From: Tropicibacter sp. R16_0
GTDB lineage: Bacteria > Pseudomonadota > Alphaproteobacteria > Rhodobacterales > Rhodobacteraceae
Direction: 5' to 3'
Length of the DNA stretch: 64,000 nt
Assembly: GCF_017743935.1 (NCBI RefSeq)
Contig: NZ_JAGHRE010000017.1
Location: 1 to 64,000 of the forward strand
The notes under the pieces were generated by a model, which was not told the origin of the DNA, did not search any database, and saw nothing but the letters and a program-made list of their open reading frames with translations. The position numbers were made by a program, and so were the translations under genes. The stretch's first letter is position 1. Each line of letters starts with the position of its first letter. Below are positions 33,296 to 42,685 of this stretch, in pieces.

Positions 33296-33619
33296 TTACA
33301 TAGAGAATGATGTTCCGCAGCCGCAAGACGATGTGGCGTTCGGGTTCTCGATCACAAAGCGCGCGCCGATCAGTTCTTCGGTGAAATCGATCACTGCGTT
33401 TTCCAGGAACGGCAGCGATACGGCATCGACCACGACCTTTTCGCCCTGACCTTCGAGGATCAGATCATCGGTGCCGGGTGCGTCCAGCGCAATCTCGTAC
33501 TGAAAGCCCGAGCATCCGCCGCCTTCGACGGCCACGCGCAGGGCTTGGCCCTGATCGGACGCGCCGATTTCGGCAAGGCGGGCAAAGGCGCGGTCTGTGA
33601 CTTTGGGAGGCAGATTCAT
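33296..33619 (-). CDS. erpA: Iron-sulfur cluster insertion protein (A-type carrier)
   Basis: This 107-residue HesB/IscA-family protein carries the three conserved cysteines: one in VEGGGCSGFQYE and two in SSCGCGTSF. It delivers Fe-S clusters to apoproteins. The ATG at 33619 has GGAG upstream; the frame is open slightly further. It is divergent from dgt with an 80-bp gap, and it converges with the EamA gene. Confidence 0.88.
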   Translation of the reverse strand: MNLPPKVTDRAFARLAEIGASDQGQALRVAVEGGGCSGFQYEIALDAPGTDDLILEGQGEKVVVDAVSLPFLENAVIDFTEELIGARFVIENPNATSSCGCGTSFSM

Positions 33620-33698
33620 GCCGGACTCCAACGGTTTCTTTATGCTGCGTTGTGCAATATAGAAGTCTCAAGGACAGGCGACAAGGACGGGGCTGCAC

Positions 33699-34853
33699 AT
33701 GAGGGCAGGTTTTGCCTCGGATCCGGGCCAGGCGCGGGGGCGTTTGGTTCCTGAGGAGGAGAGCAGTTTCCGCTCCTGCTTTATGCGGGACCGGGATCGT
33801 ATTATTCATGCAAGCGCGTTTCGGCGGCTCAAGCACAAGACGCAGGTCTTTGTCGAACATGAGGGCGACAACTATCGCACCCGGCTGACCCATTCGATCG
33901 AGGTGGCGCAGGTCGCGCGCACAATCGCGGGTGCTTTGGGGCTGAACCCCGAACTGACCGAAGCGGTGGCGCTGGCCCATGATCTGGGTCACACGCCCTT
34001 TGGCCACACGGGCGAGGATGCGTTGCACGAGATGATGTTGCCTTATGGCGGGTTTGATCACAACGCGCAGGCCATCCGCATCGTCACCAACCTGGAACGG
34101 CACTATGCCGAGTTCGACGGATTGAACCTGACGTGGGAAACCCTTGAAGCGATTGCAAAACACAATGGGCCTGTGACAGGAGAGCTGCCTTGGGCCCTGG
34201 CCGAATGCAACACAGGTTTCGATCTGGAACTGAACACCCACGCGAGTGCTGAGGCTCAGGTGGCTGCGCTGTCAGACGACATCGCTTACAACAATCACGA
34301 TTTGCATGATGGGCTACGGGCGGGGTTGTTCACTGATGACGAGATCGCCCAACTGCCTATTGTCGGCGCGTGCTACGCCGAAGTGGATCAGATGCATCCT
34401 GACACCGACGCTTACCGCAGGCGACACGAGGCGCTGCGGCGGGTGTTTGGTGTGATGGTGAGCGATGTGATCGACACCTCTCGGGCGCTGTTGGCAGGGT
34501 CCGGGGCTGAAAGCGTCGAAGATGTGCGCTTGCTGGGGTATCCGGTGGTGCAATTCTCACCTCAGCTTTGGGCACAGCTTAAGGTGATCCGGGAGTTCCT
34601 GTTCACCCGCATGTACCGGGCGCCATCGGTGATGGTGAAACGGGCCGAAGTGTCCAAGGTGGTTGAGGAACTCTTCCCGATTTATCTCAATGATCCCAAG
34701 CAGATGCCCGCACGTTGGCATGCGGACATCGAGGCCGCCGCTGATGAAACGGCATTGGCGCGGATTGTGTCGGATTACATCGCGGGCATGACCGATCGCT
34801 TTGCGCTGCAGGACCACGCGCGGCTCACCGGTAGCGATCCTGCGCGGATCTGA
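33699..34853 (+). CDS. dgt: Deoxyguanosinetriphosphate triphosphohydrolase-like protein
   Basis: This 384-residue HD-domain phosphohydrolase has the HD residues in THSIEVAQVARTIAGALGLN and AVALAHDLGHTPFGHTGEDA, then HNAQAIRIVTNLE, the aspartate in AALSDDIAYNNHDL, and LLGYPVVQF. It hydrolyses dGTP (or other dNTPs) to nucleoside and triphosphate. It is the standard alphaproteobacterial dgt length and is followed by a convergent gene whose stop touches its own. Confidence 0.9.
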   Translation: MRAGFASDPGQARGRLVPEEESSFRSCFMRDRDRIIHASAFRRLKHKTQVFVEHEGDNYRTRLTHSIEVAQVARTIAGALGLNPELTEAVALAHDLGHTPFGHTGEDALHEMMLPYGGFDHNAQAIRIVTNLERHYAEFDGLNLTWETLEAIAKHNGPVTGELPWALAECNTGFDLELNTHASAEAQVAALSDDIAYNNHDLHDGLRAGLFTDDEIAQLPIVGACYAEVDQMHPDTDAYRRRHEALRRVFGVMVSDVIDTSRALLAGSGAESVEDVRLLGYPVVQFSPQLWAQLKVIREFLFTRMYRAPSVMVKRAEVSKVVEELFPIYLNDPKQMPARWHADIEAAADETALARIVSDYIAGMTDRFALQDHARLTGSDPARI

Positions 34854-35411
34854 TCACTCTATGCCTATATAGGCGATTGCCCAGACCTGCATGGCGGGGA
34901 TGGCTTCGGCGTCTTCGGCATTGTCGGTGGGTGCAAAGACCACAATTGTCGGACCATAGCCGCCAATTCCCATTGGTGCGCCGTCCGCATGTGTGGCCAG
35001 GATCGGGTTCAAACGCTCGATCATGTCCCAGGGGATTTCGGCCTGATACCCATCCATCGCCATAGGCAGGGCCGATTTGCCGTTGGCGCCGGCCATGGTC
35101 ATCACATCCGCCAAGAAAGGCCCCGAAAACGCATAGGTCCGTTGGTTGTCTTCAGGACCATAGGGGATCGTGATGGTATGTTGCGGCAAGCTGCCCAGCA
35201 TGGCCGTGTCAAGACCAACGGCGGCGTCATATTCCACCTCGAGAAACCCGAACAACCCGCCATCGTCGGCACCGCGTCGGGGCAAGTTGCTTTCGCCAAC
35301 CGCACCACCCAATGTCACCAAAACAGGGCCGGTGGGCGCGGCGATCTCTGCCACAGCGGGCAGGGGAGACAGCAAGGCCACGCACAGGGCGGCGGTTCGT
35401 GCAAGTGTCAT
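34854..35411 (-). CDS. Periplasmic SUOX-fold (oxidoreductase molybdopterin-binding-like) protein
   Basis: This 185-residue protein has a signal peptide (TAALCVALLSPLPAVAEIAA). The mature domain resembles the small PF00174-like proteins of roseobacters: VLVTLGGAVGESNLP, TYAFSGPFLADVMTMAGANG and MAMDGYQAEIPWDMIE. The only cysteine is in the signal peptide, so the Mo-ligating Cys of true sulfite oxidases is absent. It may be a cofactor-free relative. The ATG at 35411 is chosen over an extension that overlaps the argS region. Confidence 0.65.
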   Translation of the reverse strand: MTLARTAALCVALLSPLPAVAEIAAPTGPVLVTLGGAVGESNLPRRGADDGGLFGFLEVEYDAAVGLDTAMLGSLPQHTITIPYGPEDNQRTYAFSGPFLADVMTMAGANGKSALPMAMDGYQAEIPWDMIERLNPILATHADGAPMGIGGYGPTIVVFAPTDNAEDAEAIPAMQVWAIAYIGIE

Positions 35412-35544
35412 GAAAAGCTCCAATCGGTTGATCTGTCCCGACCCTAACCGGGAAATGGCACAGGCCAAGTGAAACCTTGTGCGTGCCGACATTGACCTTG
35501 GCGCTTTGCGTGGTAAACCGCCACCCAAGCAAAAGGACATCGCA

Positions 35545-37290
35545 ATGAACCTGTTTTCCGAGATCCGCAGCCTCGTGCTGGACGCGCTTGCGCAAATGCA
35601 GGCCGAAGGGACCCTGCCCGAGGGGCTGAGCTTTGACAATGTCGCGGTCGAGCCGCCCCGCGACGCCGCCCATGGGGACATGGCCACCAATGCGGCCATG
35701 GTGCTGGCAAAGCCCGCCAAGATGAAGCCGCGCTACATTGCGGATGCTCTGGCCGCCAAACTGGCCGACGACGCGCGCGTGACCTCGGCCGAGGTTGCTG
35801 GCCCGGGTTTCCTGAACCTGCGTCTGGCCGATGCTGCTTGGCACGGCGTTCTTTCCGCCATCCTGGAGCAGGGCACGGCGTACGGTCGCTCGGACATGGG
35901 GCAGGGCAAGAAGGTCAACGTCGAATATGTCTCGGCCAACCCGACCGGCCCGTTGCACGTCGGCCACACCCGCGGCGCCGTCTTTGGCGATGCTTTGGCG
36001 AGCCTGTTGGACTACGCGGGCTATGACGTGACCCGCGAGTATTACATCAATGATGGTGGCGCGCAGGTCGATGTTCTGGCGCGGTCGGTGTACCTGCGGT
36101 ATCTCGAGGCGCACGGCGAAGCGGTCGAATTCCCCGATGGCACCTATCCGGGTGAATATCTGGTCGAGGTCGGCCAGACCCTCAAGGACAAGGTGGGCGA
36201 CGCCTATGTTGGCAAGGGCGAAGAGGTCTGGCTGCAAGAGATCCGCAACTTTGCCACCGATGCGATGATGGACCTGATCCGCTCGGATCTGGCGCAGCTC
36301 GGCATTGAGATGGATGTCTTCTTCTCGGAAAAGTCGCTTTATGGCACGGGCCGGATCGAGGCCGCTTTGGAAAGCCTGGATGCCAAGGGGCTTATCTACG
36401 AAGGCGTGCTGGAGCCGCCAAAGGGCAAAAAGCCCGAGGATTGGGAGCCGCGCGAGCAGACGCTGTTCAAATCGACCGAGCACGGCGATGACGTCGACCG
36501 CCCGGTGAAAAAATCCGACGGCAGCTGGACCTACTTTGCGCCGGATATCGCGTACCATTTTGACAAGGTTTCCCGTGGTTTCGACGAGCTTATTGATGTG
36601 TTTGGCGCCGACCACGGTGGCTATGTCAAGCGGATGAAAGCGGCTGTTTCGGCTCTGTCCGATGGCAAGGTGCCGTTGGACATCAAACTGACCCAGTTGG
36701 TGAAGCTGTGGAAAAACGGCGAGCCGTTCAAGATGTCGAAGCGTGCAGGCAACTTTGTTACCCTGCGCGATGTGGTCGACCAGGTCGGTTCGGATGTGAC
36801 CCGTTTCGTGATGCTCACCCGCAAGAACGACGCGTCGCTTGATTTCGATTTCGACAAGGTGCTGGAGCAGAGCCGCGAGAACCCGGTGTTCTATGTGCAA
36901 TATGCGCATGCCCGCATCCAAAGCGTTCTGCGCCGCGCCGCTGAGGCCGGGATCGCCACGGATGAGGCGACCCTGAAAGCGACCGATCTGGCCAAGGTTG
37001 GGCATGAGGCCGAGCTGGCTGTGGCCAAGAAACTGGCTGAATGGCCACGCCTGGTCGAGATTGCTGCCCGCACCAACGAGCCGCATCGCGTTGCCTTCTA
37101 CCTCTATGAATTGGCGGGCGATTTCCACGCGCTGTGGAATCGTGGCAACGAATTGCACGAGCTGCGTTTCATTCAGGATGGCGATGCCGCCACAAGTCAG
37201 GCAAAAATTGCATTGGCACAGACAGTTGCCGTTGTGATTTCGGCTGGCCTTGGTATTCTTGGGGTCACGCCGGCGCAGGAAATGCGGTAA
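35545..37290 (+). CDS. argS: Arginyl-tRNA synthetase
   Basis: This 581-residue class I synthetase has the HIGH motif in [20 protein letters not shown] and the KMSK motif in [16 protein letters not shown]. The N-terminal Arg-specific add-on domain and the C-terminal anticodon-binding region ([20 protein letters not shown]) are present. The ATG at 35545 follows AAAGGA; the upstream in-frame start is less likely. It precedes the SPOR-nagZ-scpAB run. Confidence 0.94.
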   Translation: MNLFSEIRSLVLDALAQMQAEGTLPEGLSFDNVAVEPPRDAAHGDMATNAAMVLAKPAKMKPRYIADALAAKLADDARVTSAEVAGPGFLNLRLADAAWHGVLSAILEQGTAYGRSDMGQGKKVNVEYVSANPTGPLHVGHTRGAVFGDALASLLDYAGYDVTREYYINDGGAQVDVLARSVYLRYLEAHGEAVEFPDGTYPGEYLVEVGQTLKDKVGDAYVGKGEEVWLQEIRNFATDAMMDLIRSDLAQLGIEMDVFFSEKSLYGTGRIEAALESLDAKGLIYEGVLEPPKGKKPEDWEPREQTLFKSTEHGDDVDRPVKKSDGSWTYFAPDIAYHFDKVSRGFDELIDVFGADHGGYVKRMKAAVSALSDGKVPLDIKLTQLVKLWKNGEPFKMSKRAGNFVTLRDVVDQVGSDVTRFVMLTRKNDASLDFDFDKVLEQSRENPVFYVQYAHARIQSVLRRAAEAGIATDEATLKATDLAKVGHEAELAVAKKLAEWPRLVEIAARTNEPHRVAFYLYELAGDFHALWNRGNELHELRFIQDGDAATSQAKIALAQTVAVVISAGLGILGVTPAQEMR

Positions 37291-37376
37291 CAAACTCGCC
37301 AAGCCGCCGGTCTGAGGCAGACGACAAGAGAACCTGAGCACGGCAACGTCCGTGCAATCGGGGCAGTGAGGCGGAC

Positions 37377-38486
37377 ATGGCTAGTTTTGATTATTCGGGG
37401 CAGGTGCCCCCGCAACAGGTGAATTACACCTATCAGATGCCCCAGTTGGAGGCGTCGGAGTATGTTGAGGACACCTATCCCGAACCCGAAGGTGAACCGG
37501 GGAAATTTGGCCAGATCGCCGCGCTGATGGGCGCGGCGGCGTCGGTGGCATTGGTCGTTGGCGTCGGCATATGGGGCTACAAGCTGGTCAGCCGCGACGT
37601 CAGCGGTGTACCGGTTGTACGCGCCATCGAAGGCCCGATGCGGGTGCAACCTGCCAGCCCCGGCGGCACCCCGGCCGACCATCAGGGCCTGGCGGTCAAT
37701 ACTGTCGCAGCCCAAGGCACGGCGGCCCCGCCGCCAGATCGCCTGGTCCTGGCCCCCAAGCCTGTCTCGCTCAGCGAAGATGACACCCCGATGGGCGATC
37801 TGGAGCCGACCCCGGTTGCGTTGCAGGATGACGCTCAGCCTGTTTCTCTGTCCGAAGAGGCCGTCACCTCGTTCCAGAATGGTACTGTTGATGCGCTGGT
37901 GGCAGAGTTGACCCAAGGGGTCGAGCCGCTTGTGGAAAACAGCGATCCCGCGCCGACCGAAGAGACGCAATTGGCCGCAATCGTGCAGCCCAACCCGGTT
38001 TCTCTGACTGATGTGATCGAAAATGATGTAGCCATCGACCCCGTCGACTTGGCCGCGCTACAGCCTGATCCGGCGGTTGTGAATGCGCCGGGTGTGCGTC
38101 AATCCCTGCGCCCGCAAGTGCGCCCGGCACGCGCAGTTCCGTCGAACGCGACTGAAACAGCCACACTGAACGCGGCCATCAATGCAGCCGTGGAAACCGC
38201 GGCCGGTCTTGATGTCGACCCCGAGAGCTTGCCGGTGGGCACCCGCTTGGCTCAGCTGGGTGCCTATGACACCCCCGAAGTCGCACGCGCCGAATGGGAC
38301 CGTCTGAACACCCGGTTTGGCGACTATATGGATGGCAAGAAGCGCGTGATCCAAAAGGCCAGCAGCGGCGGGCGCACATTCTATCGCTTGCGCGCCATGG
38401 GGTTTGACGACCTCAGCGACGCGCGCCGGTTCTGTTCGGCCCTGGTTGCGGAGCGCGCCGACTGTATCCCGGTCACCACCCGATGA
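37377..38486 (+). CDS. SPOR-domain membrane protein
   Basis: This 369-residue protein has a cytoplasmic N-terminus, one membrane helix near residues 44-64 (IAALMGAAASVALVVGVGIW), a long Pro/Ala-rich periplasmic linker, and a C-terminal SPOR domain (TRLAQLGAYDTPEVARAEWD, ending near CIPVTTR). SPOR domains bind denuded septal glycan and often act in division. Its stop overlaps nagZ (ATGA). Confidence 0.85.
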   Translation: MASFDYSGQVPPQQVNYTYQMPQLEASEYVEDTYPEPEGEPGKFGQIAALMGAAASVALVVGVGIWGYKLVSRDVSGVPVVRAIEGPMRVQPASPGGTPADHQGLAVNTVAAQGTAAPPPDRLVLAPKPVSLSEDDTPMGDLEPTPVALQDDAQPVSLSEEAVTSFQNGTVDALVAELTQGVEPLVENSDPAPTEETQLAAIVQPNPVSLTDVIENDVAIDPVDLAALQPDPAVVNAPGVRQSLRPQVRPARAVPSNATETATLNAAINAAVETAAGLDVDPESLPVGTRLAQLGAYDTPEVARAEWDRLNTRFGDYMDGKKRVIQKASSGGRTFYRLRAMGFDDLSDARRFCSALVAERADCIPVTTR

Positions 38487-39490
38487 GGTTTGGCGCCTCG
38501 ATCCTTGGCGCCGAAGGGCTACGGCTCACGGCTGAAGAAAAAGCTCTGTATCGCGCGGTGAACCCCTTTGGGTTCATCCTGTTTGCACGCAACATAGACA
38601 CAGCCGATCAGGTCCGAAGCTTATGTGATGAGTTCCGCGATACGGTGGGCTACAATTGTCCGATCACAATTGATCAAGAGGGCGGGCGCGTGCAGCGCCT
38701 CCGCCCGCCGCTGGCTCGGCAATGGCTACCGCCGCTCGATCATGCACAGATCGCCGGTGGCAACGCCGCGCGGGCCATGTATCTGCGGTATCGCCTGATT
38801 GCACATGAGCTTTTTTCGATGGGCATCGACAGCAATTGCGCGCCGATGGTCGACATCGCGGTCGACGAAACGCATGAGTTTCTGCGCAATCGGTGTTACG
38901 GCGAAACAGCCACTGACGTGTCCAACCTGGGTCGCGCGGTTGCTGACGCGCATCTGGACGGGGGTGTTCTGCCCATCGTCAAACACATCCCCGGCCATGG
39001 CCGCGCGACGCTGGACAGCCATTATGACCTGCCGCGCGTGGACATCGAGGCCGAAGAGCTGTTCGACACCGATTTTGAGCCGTTTCGCGCGCTCAACGAT
39101 CTGCCTTTGGGCATGACAGCGCATCTTGTGTACGACCGCATTGACCCGCAACCGGCCACGATCTCTCATCGCATGATGCAGCTGATCCGCGAAGACATCG
39201 GCTTTGACGGGCTGATCATGACCGACGACATCTCGATGCAGGCGCTTGAGGGGACGCTGGCTGAACGCTCGCGTGCCTCGATTGCGGCAGGCTGTGATGT
39301 GGTTCTGCATTGCAACGGCCCGCTTTCGGACCGTGCCGAAGCTGCGGAAGCCGCCGGAGAGATGACGGAGGCCGCGCAAATCCGCGCTGACCGCGCCCTG
39401 GCTGCGCGTCGAAAGCCCGATGAGCTTGACATAGAGGCCGCCGAGGCGGAACTATCTCAGCTCATGAACGGGCAGGTGTATGACGGATAA
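38483..39490 (+). CDS. nagZ: Beta-N-acetylhexosaminidase of cell-wall recycling
   Basis: This 335-residue GH3 enzyme contains NPFGFILFARNI, CPITIDQEGGRVQRL, and the family KHIPGHGRATLDSHYDLP with the Asp-His acid/base pair, then FDGLIMTDDISMQALEG with the nucleophile Asp. It removes GlcNAc from muropeptides in the cytosol. It overlaps scpA by 11 bp. Confidence 0.92.
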   Translation: MRFGASILGAEGLRLTAEEKALYRAVNPFGFILFARNIDTADQVRSLCDEFRDTVGYNCPITIDQEGGRVQRLRPPLARQWLPPLDHAQIAGGNAARAMYLRYRLIAHELFSMGIDSNCAPMVDIAVDETHEFLRNRCYGETATDVSNLGRAVADAHLDGGVLPIVKHIPGHGRATLDSHYDLPRVDIEAEELFDTDFEPFRALNDLPLGMTAHLVYDRIDPQPATISHRMMQLIREDIGFDGLIMTDDISMQALEGTLAERSRASIAAGCDVVLHCNGPLSDRAEAAEAAGEMTEAAQIRADRALAARRKPDELDIEAAEAELSQLMNGQVYDG

Positions 39491-40271
39491 CCTTTTCACC
39501 GAAGATCAGACATCGGTGGCCGAACGGCTTGCAGCCGAGGCGCTGATCGTCGACGTGGACGGGTTCGAGGGGCCCCTGGACGTGTTGCTGACATTGTCAC
39601 GCACGCAAAAGGTGGACCTGCGCAAAATCTCGGTTCTGGAACTGGCACGGCAGTACTTGGCTTTTGTGGAAAAGGCCAAAGAGTTGCGGATCGAACTGGC
39701 GGCGGACTACTTGGTGATGGCGGCTTGGCTGGCGTTTCTGAAATCCCGTCTCTTGCTGCCCCCTGATCCGACAGAAGAGGGACCAACCGGAGAGGAACTG
39801 GCAGCTCATCTGGCGTTCCAGCTCGAGCGTTTGCAAGCCATGCGCGATGCGGCTGCCCGACTGATGGGCAGAGATAGGTTGGGGCGCGATTTCTTTGCCC
39901 GCGGGCAGGGCGAGGATGTGACGCGCATTCGTACCGTGACTTATTCCGCGACCCTGTTGGACCTGATGCAGGGCTATGCGCGGATCCGCACGCGCGATGA
40001 ATTCCGGCCCTTTGTGATGGATCGCGATGCGGTGTTCACGATGGAGCAGGCGCTGGACCGGATGCGGGGTCTGATCGGGTTTGCGGGCAGTTGGACAGAT
40101 ATGGTCAGCTATCTGCCCGAAGGCTGGGGCGCGGATCCGATGCGCCGCCGCTCGGCCACGGCGGCGACCTTTGCGGCCTCGCTGGAGCTGGTCAAGGAAG
40201 GGCACCTGGAGATTAAGCAATCGGACAGCTTTGCCCCGATCCATTTGCGGAAAAGGAAAGACCAAGCGTGA
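39480..40271 (+). CDS. scpA: Segregation and condensation protein A
   Basis: This 263-residue ScpA (kleisin) partners ScpB and SMC. Its N-terminal part shows the ScpA signature FEGPLDVLLTLSRTQKVDLR and LAADYLVMAAWLAFLKSRLL; the C-terminal part is the SMC-binding winged helix. GTG of scpB overlaps its TGA. Confidence 0.9.
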   Translation: MTDNLFTEDQTSVAERLAAEALIVDVDGFEGPLDVLLTLSRTQKVDLRKISVLELARQYLAFVEKAKELRIELAADYLVMAAWLAFLKSRLLLPPDPTEEGPTGEELAAHLAFQLERLQAMRDAAARLMGRDRLGRDFFARGQGEDVTRIRTVTYSATLLDLMQGYARIRTRDEFRPFVMDRDAVFTMEQALDRMRGLIGFAGSWTDMVSYLPEGWGADPMRRRSATAATFAASLELVKEGHLEIKQSDSFAPIHLRKRKDQA

Positions 40272-40924
40272 CGGACAAGACCGAAGGCGAAATCGACAGC
40301 CTGTTCGAAGCCCCCCCCATGGCCGAGCAGGAACGGATGGTCGAGGCGGTGCTGTTTGCCAGCGCCGACCCGGTGACAGTGCGTGATCTGGAGCACCGAA
40401 TGCCGCATGGCTGCGACGCAGGACAGGCGCTGGAGCATTTGCGAAACCGTTATGAGGGGCGCGGCGTGCGGGTTGTCCGCGTGGGCGATGCCTGGGCAAT
40501 GCGCACCGCGCCGGACTTGGGATTCCTGATGCAAAAAGAGACGGTTGAGACCCGCAAGCTCAGCCGGGCCGCGATCGAGACTCTGGCTATCATCGCCTAT
40601 CATCAACCCTGCACCCGCGCCGAGATCGAAGAGATTCGCGGTGTGTCCGTATCACGCGGCACAATCGATCAGTTGATCGAGATGGAATGGGTCCGCCTGG
40701 GGCGCCGCCGCATGACACCGGGCCGACCGGTGACCTTTGTTGTGACGCCCGTGTTTCTGGATCATTTCGGCTTGGAGAGCGCCCGCGATCTGCCCGGGCT
40801 CAAGGAATTGCGTGCCGCCGGTCTGTTGGAAAATCGTCCCCCGCCTGGGTCCATGCCATTGGGAGAGGATAGAAACGAGGATGATACCGACGATGGGCAG
40901 CCGGAACTCTTCGAAGAAGAGTGA
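40268..40924 (+). CDS. scpB: Segregation and condensation protein B
   Basis: This 218-residue protein has the paired winged-helix pattern of ScpB: ERMVEAVLFASADPVTVRDL, TRKLSRAAIETLAIIAYHQP and CTRAEIEEIRGVSVSRGTID. The start is a GTG with a GTGA overlap. The acidic C-terminus is variable. It forms the SMC-ScpAB complex for chromosome organisation. Confidence 0.9.
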   Translation: MTDKTEGEIDSLFEAPPMAEQERMVEAVLFASADPVTVRDLEHRMPHGCDAGQALEHLRNRYEGRGVRVVRVGDAWAMRTAPDLGFLMQKETVETRKLSRAAIETLAIIAYHQPCTRAEIEEIRGVSVSRGTIDQLIEMEWVRLGRRRMTPGRPVTFVVTPVFLDHFGLESARDLPGLKELRAAGLLENRPPPGSMPLGEDRNEDDTDDGQPELFEEE

Positions 40925-40993
40925 TCGGTTCTGCATGGAAAATCGGCGAGATTCGTGTAGATTGATCGTGAGCAGACATCAAAGGCAAATGCC

Positions 40994-41224
40994 ATGAACA
41001 CGAACCAGATCCTCAACATGATCATGCGGACGGTGATGCGTCGCCTGATCAATTCCGGCGTGAACGCCGGGTTCGACGCCGCCGCAAAGATCGGCAAACC
41101 CAAAGCACCCAAACAGGGGAAGCCTGTCGGTGAACCCGAGTTGACGCCGGAACAGCAAGAACGCGAACGCATTCGCGCCATCCGTCAAGCCCGGCGCGCG
41201 GCGCGGAACAACTCGCAAGGGTGA
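40994..41224 (+). CDS. Small basic hypothetical protein after scpB
   Basis: This 76-residue protein is rich in Arg/Lys and Gln (ILNMIMRTVMRRLINSGVNA; ERERIRAIRQARRAARN). An amphipathic N-terminal helix is followed by a disordered tail. It occurs, from memory, after scpB or in similar spots in roseobacters. Function is unknown. Confidence 0.6.
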   Translation: MNTNQILNMIMRTVMRRLINSGVNAGFDAAAKIGKPKAPKQGKPVGEPELTPEQQERERIRAIRQARRAARNNSQG

Positions 41225-41250
41225 AGGTCGGGATAGGGTGTGCCGGGGGC

Positions 41251-41325
41251 ACTCCCGCCCGTCGTCGATGTTTCTAACGAAACACCTCCTCCCGTTGGGC
41301 CGGGCCTCGCTGCGCTCGGCGGTTG
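41251..41325 (+). repeat. Dispersed intergenic GC-rich element, copy 1
   Basis: CCGTTGGGCCGGGC followed by CTCGC (41292-41310) also occurs, inverted, at about 58586-58606 with a 2-bp insertion. The flanks in both copies include CTCCCGCCC. It is REP-like; the other copy is listed separately. Confidence 0.45.
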
Positions 41326-41384
41326 GCTTCTTTGGCTAGTTGAATAGTGCCACGAAGGCCAAATTTTAGTTTCAAGTAAGAGTG

Positions 41385-42464
41385 TTATCCGGCGCTTTTG
41401 AAGTGCTTGGACAGTTTCAAACCCTGACCCTGATAGTTCGATGCGATCCCGGCACCGTAAAGCTGTGTGGGCAGTTCGGACATCCGCTCATAGACCAAAC
41501 GCCCAACGACCTGACCGTGTTCCAGCACAAACGGCGCCTCATGGCAGCGGACCTCGAGCACACCACGCGAGCCGGTTCCACCGGCTGCTGCATGTCCGAA
41601 CCCCGGGTCGAAGAACCCTGCATAGTGCACCCGAAACTCGCCAACCATCGCCAGATACGGTGCCATTTCTGCGGCGTACTGCGGCGGGATGTGCACCGCC
41701 TCGCGGCTGACCAGAATGTAGAACGCGCCGGGGTCCAGGATGATACGACCGTCGCTGCTGCGCACCTCTTCCCAATACTCGGCCGGATCGTATTGGCCAA
41801 TCCGATCCAGGTCGATGACGCCGGTATGGGGTTTGGCTCGATAGCCCACCAGATCGGTGTCCTGCAGGCGCAGGTCGACCGAAAAGCCCAAACCGTCCTG
41901 AATAACGGCTTCGCCATCCACGAGCGGTGTGTCTGCGTGCAGCGCGGTCAGTTCGGCGTCCGACAGTACGGCTTGGCCCTGGCGGAACCTGATCTGATTG
42001 AGCCGCATGCCCGGGCGCACCAGAACGGAAAAGGAGCGGGGGCAGATTTCGGCGTAAAGCGGCCCTGTATAACCTGCTGGTACCCGGTCGAACTCGGTTC
42101 CGCCATCGGTGATGGTCCGTGTCAGCAGGTCCAGTCGCCCGGTTGAGCTTTTGGCATTTGCCACGGCGCTCATGTCATCCGGCAGGGCCAGCGATTCGAG
42201 CAGCGGCACCAAATAGACGCAGCCTTTTTCCAGAACCGCACCCTGGGTCAGGTCGATGCGGTGCATCTCGAACTCTCGCAGGCGGTCCGCGACGGTGTTG
42301 CCGTCACCAGCCAGGAACGAAGCACGTACGCGGTAAGCCACTGTACCCAAACGCAGATCCAGGCTTGCGGGTTGGATCTGTTCCGGCAGAACAGCAACCT
42401 CGGCCCCGATGGCGCCATCTGCAATCATGGTTTCGATTTGCTGATTTGGACACACGCCTGTCAT
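41385..42464 (-). CDS. dcd: dCTP deaminase, two-domain alphaproteobacterial type
   Basis: This 359-residue protein contains two tandem DCD/dUTPase-fold units. The first has MLPEQIQPASLDLRLGTVAY-like context (VLPEQIQPASLDLRLG) and NAKSSTGRLDLLTRTITDGG; the second shows DPGAFYILVSREAVHIPPQY. Enteric Dcd is about 190 residues. Family members deaminate dCTP to dUTP for dTMP synthesis. The ATG at 42464 follows GGGGGAGAGG. Confidence 0.8.
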   Translation of the reverse strand: MTGVCPNQQIETMIADGAIGAEVAVLPEQIQPASLDLRLGTVAYRVRASFLAGDGNTVADRLREFEMHRIDLTQGAVLEKGCVYLVPLLESLALPDDMSAVANAKSSTGRLDLLTRTITDGGTEFDRVPAGYTGPLYAEICPRSFSVLVRPGMRLNQIRFRQGQAVLSDAELTALHADTPLVDGEAVIQDGLGFSVDLRLQDTDLVGYRAKPHTGVIDLDRIGQYDPAEYWEEVRSSDGRIILDPGAFYILVSREAVHIPPQYAAEMAPYLAMVGEFRVHYAGFFDPGFGHAAAGGTGSRGVLEVRCHEAPFVLEHGQVVGRLVYERMSELPTQLYGAGIASNYQGQGLKLSKHFKSAG

Positions 42465-42549
42465 CCGGCCTCTCCCCCTTGGCAGAGGCCCCGGCACCCG
42501 GTCCGGCTCCCCATTCGGGGTCGCCTCAGATTGTATCGTCGGTGTGATT

Positions 42550-42626
42550 TGGTCGGGCTAGCAGGACTCGAACCTGCGACCTTCCGTCCCCCAGACGGAC
42601 GCGCTACCAGGCTGCGCCATAGCCCG
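42550..42626 (-). tRNA. tRNA-Pro(GGG), CCA encoded
   Basis: The minus strand folds as a cloverleaf. Acceptor CGGGCTA pairs with TAGCCCG. The D arm contains AGCCTGGTAGCGC. Anticodon stem TCCGT/ACGGA holds loop CTGGGGG with anticodon GGG. The T arm is GCAGGTTCGAGTCCTGC. CCA is encoded at 42552-42550. The total is 77 nt. It lies just past the MerR gene. Confidence 0.96.
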
Positions 42627-42685
42627 ACGATGTGAGCTTCATAATGGTTTTCACGGCAGGGGCAAGAGGAAATCATTGCCTTTTT

